Source: Deltaproteobacteria bacterium (GTDB lineage Bacteria; Desulfobacterota; Desulfobacteria; Desulfobacterales; Desulfobacteraceae). From it: 64,000 bases of DNA. The DNA lies in assembly GCA_013151635.1 (NCBI GenBank), contig JAADHV010000001.1, forward strand, positions 1 through 64,000, given 5' to 3'. Shown piece by piece: positions 60,056 to 64,000 of the stretch (position 1 is the stretch's first letter; each line of letters starts with the position of its first letter). The notes under the pieces were generated by a model that saw only the letters and a program-made list of their open reading frames with translations, made no database searches and was not told the DNA's origin. The position numbers and the translations under genes are program-made.

Positions 60056-62644
60056 TTGGAAGCATTAAACTGGTCTGCCATATATGGTATTTTTTCTTTT
60101 ATTGCAGCTTTGGTATCTGTATCAATTGCCATCTACCTGTTTCCGCACTGGAAAAATTACCCGGCAAGGGTGTTAATGTTTTTAATGGTTGCTGTTGGTA
60201 TATGGTCTTTTACCTATGGAATGGAGTTTATCAGTCCTGACCTGGTACTCAAAATCTGGTGGGTTAAAGCTGAGTATATCGGGGCCGTGTGGATTGGAAT
60301 GCTTCTTTTCTGTTTTGTTTTAGCGATGGCAGGAAAAAAACGCCTGGGGAAAAAAGGATATATGCTGTTAAGCATTGTTCCTTTGACGGTTATCATTCTT
60401 GTATTCACAAATAGCAATCATCATCTGATGTGGAGCCTGGCCTGGCTTGACCTGAGCGGAAGAGCTCCTGCTGTGGTTTATTCAAGAGAGGCAGGATTCT
60501 GGGTATTTATGGGTTTTTCTTATATTTTAATTCTTTTTGCAACCATTATTTTAATCCATTCCCTGATACATGCCAGGGGAATTTATCGAAAACAGCTGGT
60601 CACTGTGCTGGTTGGTGCCGGGTTCCCGTGGTTTGCCAATGCTCTGTATCTGTTTGGCTTTGAAGGACTAAGGCTGCTTGACCTGACCCCGGTTGCGTTT
60701 ACAATCAGCGGAATAGCTTTTTCATGGGGGTTGATGCGGTATCAGATGTTGAGCTTAATCCCTCTGGCCCATGAGACAGTGATAGAGAGCATGGGTGATC
60801 CTGTTATTGCACTTGATATGGATGATCAAATTCTGGATGTTAACAAAATTGCGCAGGATATATTTAAAATAAACAGGGTGATACCGGCGCGTAATGCCCT
60901 GAAAGATGTATTCCCTGTACTTTACGAAAAGGTTGTAAAGTACAGGGAAAAGAGCCCGGTTGAGGTTGAGACAGCCTTTGCTCTTGGAAAATTACTAAAA
61001 CAATGGAACCTGCGGCTTTTGCCCCTGGTTAACAGAAAAGAAAAACATATTGGATGGCTGGTTATCCTGAGGGATATTACAGATAGTAAAAATGCTGAAA
61101 ATGCATTGAAAGAAAGTGAAAGAATTCACAGGATAGTACTGGAAGCCTCTCCCAATCCAATTGTGTTTTATAATGATGTGGGCGAGGTGACTTATCTTAA
61201 CCCTGCCTTTACAAGGGTGTTTGGCTGGACCATGGATGAGCTTTGGGGCAAAAGGATTGATTTTCTCCCCAAAGAAAACTTAGCGGAAACAAAAGAAGTA
61301 TTGAAAAAAACAATTGATAATCCTGGCGGTAATTATGATTTTATTACCCGCAGGTATACAAAGGCCGGAGATATCCTTGATGTCAGCATCAATTCTGCAT
61401 TATACCGTGCAAAAGACGGGAGTGCTACGAGCATGGTTGTCAATTTTACCGATATTACAAAAATCAAGAGAGCTGAGCATGAGCTTGTAAATACAAAAAA
61501 TTATACCAGGAGCATTATTAACTCAATGCCATCAATTATCATCGGGGTGGATGACAAGGGAATAGTGACACAATGGAATACTGAAGCCCGGCAACTGACC
61601 GGAATTCCCGCAGATAAAGCCGAGGGAAGTGCACTCAAAGATGTGTTCCCAAAGCTTTCATGCCATATATCCAATGTAAGGCAGACCATAAAAAAACAAA
61701 AGGTCAGTTTAAAGATAGGGAATAAGTCGATCCTGGCGGATATTACGATCTATCCGATTCTATCCGGCAGCATTAATGGATCTGTCATCCGGGTGGATGA
61801 TATCAGTGAGCGGGCCAGGATTGAAGAAATGATGGTTCAATCTGAAAAAATGCTGTCGGTTGGCGGCCTTGCGGCGGGCATGGCCCATGAGATCAACAAT
61901 CCGCTTGCAGGTATACTTCAAAATATCCAGGTTATCCGTAACCGCTTGACCAAAGATCTGCCGGCAAACATAAAGACAGCCAGAGAGTGCGGGATTGATT
62001 TCGGGGATTTAAAGGTTTATATGGAAAAGAGAAATATTTTTTCCATGATGGAACTTGTGAATTCTTCCGGGCGCAGGGCAGCCCAGATTGTAGCAAATAT
62101 GCTTTCCTTCAGCCGGAAAAGCGATCGCCGAAAATCCACACATTACCTTCATGACATAATGGAATCCACCATTGAACTGGTTCAAAATGATTACAGCATG
62201 AAAAAACAATATGATTTTCGTTCCATTGAAATTATAAGGGAATACCGGGAAAATATTCCGCCGGTCCTTTGTGAGAGGGGAGAAATCCAACAGGTGTTTT
62301 TAAATATTTTGAAAAACGGGGCTGAAGCCATGACAGATTCCGGTATTTTGTCCCCAAGGTTTATTATACGTTATCTGCGGCAGGGAGATAACGTGGTTTT
62401 CAAGATAGAAGATAACGGCCCTGGTATTGAAAGGGAAATAAGAAAAAGAATATTTGAGCCATTTTTTACAACCAAGGATGTGGGTATCGGGACAGGACTT
62501 GGATTATCGGTTTCCTATTTTATTATTACTGAAAATCATAATGGGGCTTTAACGGTTGAATCAAGTCCTGGAAAGGGATCAACCTTTATTATAGAACTCC
62601 CGGTTAAACAGGTAAAAAATAAGCACTTTAGTTTTAAATTTTGA
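60056..62644 (+). CDS. 7TM-sensor histidine kinase with PAS domains
   Basis: 862 residues. It starts at TTG 60056, six bases after GGAG; a TTG at 60044 is the alternative. Seven membrane helices (about 5-220) form the HisKA_7TM sensor region. Three PAS-type modules follow (about 240-345, 360-475, 480-590: WTMDELWGKR, GVDDKGIVTQWN). HisKA has His611 in AAGMAHEINNPLAGILQN, and HATPase has GIGTGLGLSVSY. An insertion of about 50 residues between the His and the next helix contains a variable segment. No response regulator is adjacent. Confidence 0.93.
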   Translation: MEALNWSAIYGIFSFIAALVSVSIAIYLFPHWKNYPARVLMFLMVAVGIWSFTYGMEFISPDLVLKIWWVKAEYIGAVWIGMLLFCFVLAMAGKKRLGKKGYMLLSIVPLTVIILVFTNSNHHLMWSLAWLDLSGRAPAVVYSREAGFWVFMGFSYILILFATIILIHSLIHARGIYRKQLVTVLVGAGFPWFANALYLFGFEGLRLLDLTPVAFTISGIAFSWGLMRYQMLSLIPLAHETVIESMGDPVIALDMDDQILDVNKIAQDIFKINRVIPARNALKDVFPVLYEKVVKYREKSPVEVETAFALGKLLKQWNLRLLPLVNRKEKHIGWLVILRDITDSKNAENALKESERIHRIVLEASPNPIVFYNDVGEVTYLNPAFTRVFGWTMDELWGKRIDFLPKENLAETKEVLKKTIDNPGGNYDFITRRYTKAGDILDVSINSALYRAKDGSATSMVVNFTDITKIKRAEHELVNTKNYTRSIINSMPSIIIGVDDKGIVTQWNTEARQLTGIPADKAEGSALKDVFPKLSCHISNVRQTIKKQKVSLKIGNKSILADITIYPILSGSINGSVIRVDDISERARIEEMMVQSEKMLSVGGLAAGMAHEINNPLAGILQNIQVIRNRLTKDLPANIKTARECGIDFGDLKVYMEKRNIFSMMELVNSSGRRAAQIVANMLSFSRKSDRRKSTHYLHDIMESTIELVQNDYSMKKQYDFRSIEIIREYRENIPPVLCERGEIQQVFLNILKNGAEAMTDSGILSPRFIIRYLRQGDNVVFKIEDNGPGIEREIRKRIFEPFFTTKDVGIGTGLGLSVSYFIITENHNGALTVESSPGKGSTFIIELPVKQVKNKHFSFKF

Positions 62645-62760
62645 TTCCAAAACAGGGTAGGTATGGTTTTATCGGAATTAACCTGGTTCCTGCGATACAG
62701 TAGTGAATAAACTGGCCGTAAGTGTGCGAAGCCTGTAGATATACCTGAAAAGAGAAGGAG

Positions 62761-62973
62761 CTTCATTCACTAAACTGGTAAATGAAGATACCCAATAGGG
62801 CAGGCCTCAAATCCAATAGTCAAAGGCTGGGATTTGAATCAACATAACCTGAAGGTCACGCGTAAACCAACTCAGGGAGATGAACAGGATCAGGCACCGA
62901 TGGATCATGGCTGCGTATGTCCCAAAGCCCCAGATGCCGCAAAATCATTTCTACGTGTGACCTTTAGGTTATG
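62761..62973 (+). ncRNA. Unidentified structured non-coding region
   Basis: No gene is supported from 62645 to 63054. Three nested or consecutive pairings are visible: CTTCATT/AATGAAG (62761-62787), TCAAATCC/GGATTTGA (62807-62837), and a 22-base pair of arms at 62843-62864 and 62952-62973 enclosing 87 bases. The two mismatches between the long arms become G-U pairs on the plus strand and C-A mismatches on the other, favouring a plus-strand RNA. Some purine-rich tracts recall group II intron domain I, but I find no intron-encoded protein or domain V. A miniature inverted-repeat element is the other option. Confidence 0.4.
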
Positions 62974-63054
62974 ATTTCAATTATCTTCGATAAAACTTAT
63001 GACTTTCTGATCAACGACAATTATTTTTTTTCTGGCCTAAGCTCGGTAAATCAA

Positions 63055-64000
63055 TTAATGAACTTTTACAGATACAAATTTTCCATTTATAATTTCCATC
63101 TCCTGGTAAGTACCGAAAACTTCACCAATTTTAGAAAATTCTATATCTGTAGCGCCGACATAATCAATCTCGCCGCCTTTGGCTAGAATTTCCAGCCCTT
63201 TTTTGAGTTCTCCGGCGAAAATTTTCACACCGGGAGCGTTGGCAACACTCATGACATGTTTCTGGATGCTGGTTTTATCCGCTGAATTACCGGCCTGGGC
63301 CGCTAGTATAATCAAAGCGGCTGCATCATAGGACCCACCCCTGAATGGACCATCAGTTGCAATCCCGGCTGATGTGGCAATTTTTTTCCATTTTTTTGTT
63401 GCCACACTCTCACCACCCGGCATGGTACCAAAGGAGCCGTTCAAGTCTTTACCCAGATCTTTGGTCAATGCAGAACCAATCATACCATCAGCAAAAATAA
63501 ACCGGCTGAATGCTCCCGAGTCCAAAGAAGCTTGAACAATGCCCTTGCCCCCCTGGTCAAGATAACCAAACACGACCAGGTCCTTGGCACCGGAGGCAGA
63601 TAAGGCTGCTACATCTGCTGAGTAATCAGCCTTGCCGTCTTCATGTGCAGCGGTCATTAAAATTTTGCCGCCTAGTTTTTTATAGGCCTTGCCAAATGAT
63701 TCAGACAACCCCTTGCCATAGTCATTATTGGTATAAGTCAGGGCAACCTTTTTAATCCCTTTGTTAATGGTTATCTTGGCTAAGACCTGGCCCTGCCTGG
63801 CATCTGAAGGCGCAGTTCTAAAGAAATATCCATTGTCCTTAATCATAGACAAAGCAGGAGAGGTAGCTGATGATGAGATGGTGGTGATCCCATTGGGAGC
63901 AGATACATTGTTTACCACCGCAGTAGTCGCTCCAGAGCAGCTGGGGCCCACAATTGCGACTACCTTTTCGGAACTGATGAGTCTCTCAGCCGCAGCGGTC
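63055..64000 (-). CDS. LivK-type periplasmic branched-chain amino acid-binding protein, 5' end outside the window
   Basis: Open from beyond base 64000, with the C-terminal ~314 residues here. At the window end it reads AERLISSEKVVAIVGPSCSGATTAV, the hallmark of type I periplasmic binding proteins of the Leu/Ile/Val family. Later blocks are VALTYTNNDYGKGLSESF and DLVVFGYLDQGGKGIVQ. The N-terminal signal peptide is missing only because of the window border. It binds an amino acid or similar small solute for an ABC transporter whose other genes are not seen. The GTG at 63951 is inside the gene and is not its start. Confidence 0.9.
   Translation of the reverse strand, partial: TAAAERLISSEKVVAIVGPSCSGATTAVVNNVSAPNGITTISSSATSPALSMIKDNGYFFRTAPSDARQGQVLAKITINKGIKKVALTYTNNDYGKGLSESFGKAYKKLGGKILMTAAHEDGKADYSADVAALSASGAKDLVVFGYLDQGGKGIVQASLDSGAFSRFIFADGMIGSALTKDLGKDLNGSFGTMPGGESVATKKWKKIATSAGIATDGPFRGGSYDAAALIILAAQAGNSADKTSIQKHVMSVANAPGVKIFAGELKKGLEILAKGGEIDYVGATDIEFSKIGEVFGTYQEMEIINGKFVSVKVH

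Noticed and set aside
1-64000. tRNA, rRNA, CRISPR arrays and intact insertion sequences
   Set aside because: I looked by eye for tRNA T-arm motifs, regularly spaced repeats and transposase sequences and found none; a covariance-model scan would be needed to exclude small ones.

Overview
The window looks like a chromosomal segment of a strictly anaerobic, Gram-negative, sulfate-reducer-like bacterium of the Desulfobacterota, most like the Desulfobacteraceae (Desulfobacula/Desulfobacter). This is an inference from gene content: a non-decarboxylating-type glutaryl-CoA dehydrogenase beside glutaconyl-CoA decarboxylase and glutaconate CoA-transferase genes, many sigma-54 regulators and large histidine kinases, an Mla-type envelope lipid transporter, a TctABC transporter, and an apparent selenoprotein. 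I saw no rRNA, tRNA, CRISPR array or intact insertion sequence.

Layout. 1-15.5 kb is mixed: a PAP2 phosphatase cut by the window edge, a hydroxyisobutyrate-dehydrogenase-like gene with a non-standard start, upp, priA, a PilZ protein, a GAF/sigma-54 regulator, an operon (trans-3-hydroxyproline dehydratase-like gene plus an Mla-like MlaE-MlaF-MlaD-lipoprotein set), a histidine kinase between two doubtful small ORFs, and an orphan FliD-like gene. 15.7-19.8 kb holds a two-component pair (OmpR-type regulator and kinase) facing a PiT phosphate transporter and its DUF47 partner. 20-28.4 kb is a tripartite tricarboxylate transporter (TctCBA) followed by a three-gene sensory system (solute-binding protein, DctB-like kinase, DctD-like sigma-54 regulator) that resembles Salmonella PgtABC. 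Two palindromic upstream sites and a -24/-12 promoter sit between the two operons. 28.9-32.2 kb is a TSP3-repeat exported protein with an ABC exporter.

32.4-42.7 kb is a striking envelope island: a YkgJ-like Cys-cluster protein, DedA, two PAP2 phosphatases, a DedA-PAP2-LssY fusion, another DedA-like protein, a GT4 glycosyltransferase, a membrane metallophosphoesterase, a second two-component pair, and a diverged, AT-rich copy of the phosphoesterase on the other strand. Its promoter shares a perfect 30-bp block (an 11-bp-period TTCATG direct repeat plus a -10 box) with the promoter of the two-component pair 17 kb upstream. This suggests one regulon, possibly for phosphate-starvation lipid remodelling or for undecaprenyl-phosphate/lipid-phosphate recycling.

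44-51.7 kb is a catabolic cluster for glutaryl-CoA/glutaconyl-CoA: CoA-transferase A and B, an IclR regulator, acyl-CoA dehydrogenase, a CMD-family protein, a biotin carrier, the GcdA carboxyltransferase and an enoyl-CoA hydratase resembling dienoyl-CoA hydratase of benzoyl-CoA degradation. 51.8-64 kb contains an AAA ATPase preceded by a 26-bp perfect hairpin, an ArsR-controlled permease whose single reading frame is interrupted by one UGA followed by a SECIS-like hairpin (probable selenocysteine), an FAD oxidoreductase, an archaeal-type thymidylate-synthase-like gene, a truncated acetyltransferase, a GntR/amino-acid-oxidase divergent pair, a 7TM histidine kinase, an unexplained structured non-coding region, and a LivK-type binding protein cut by the window end.
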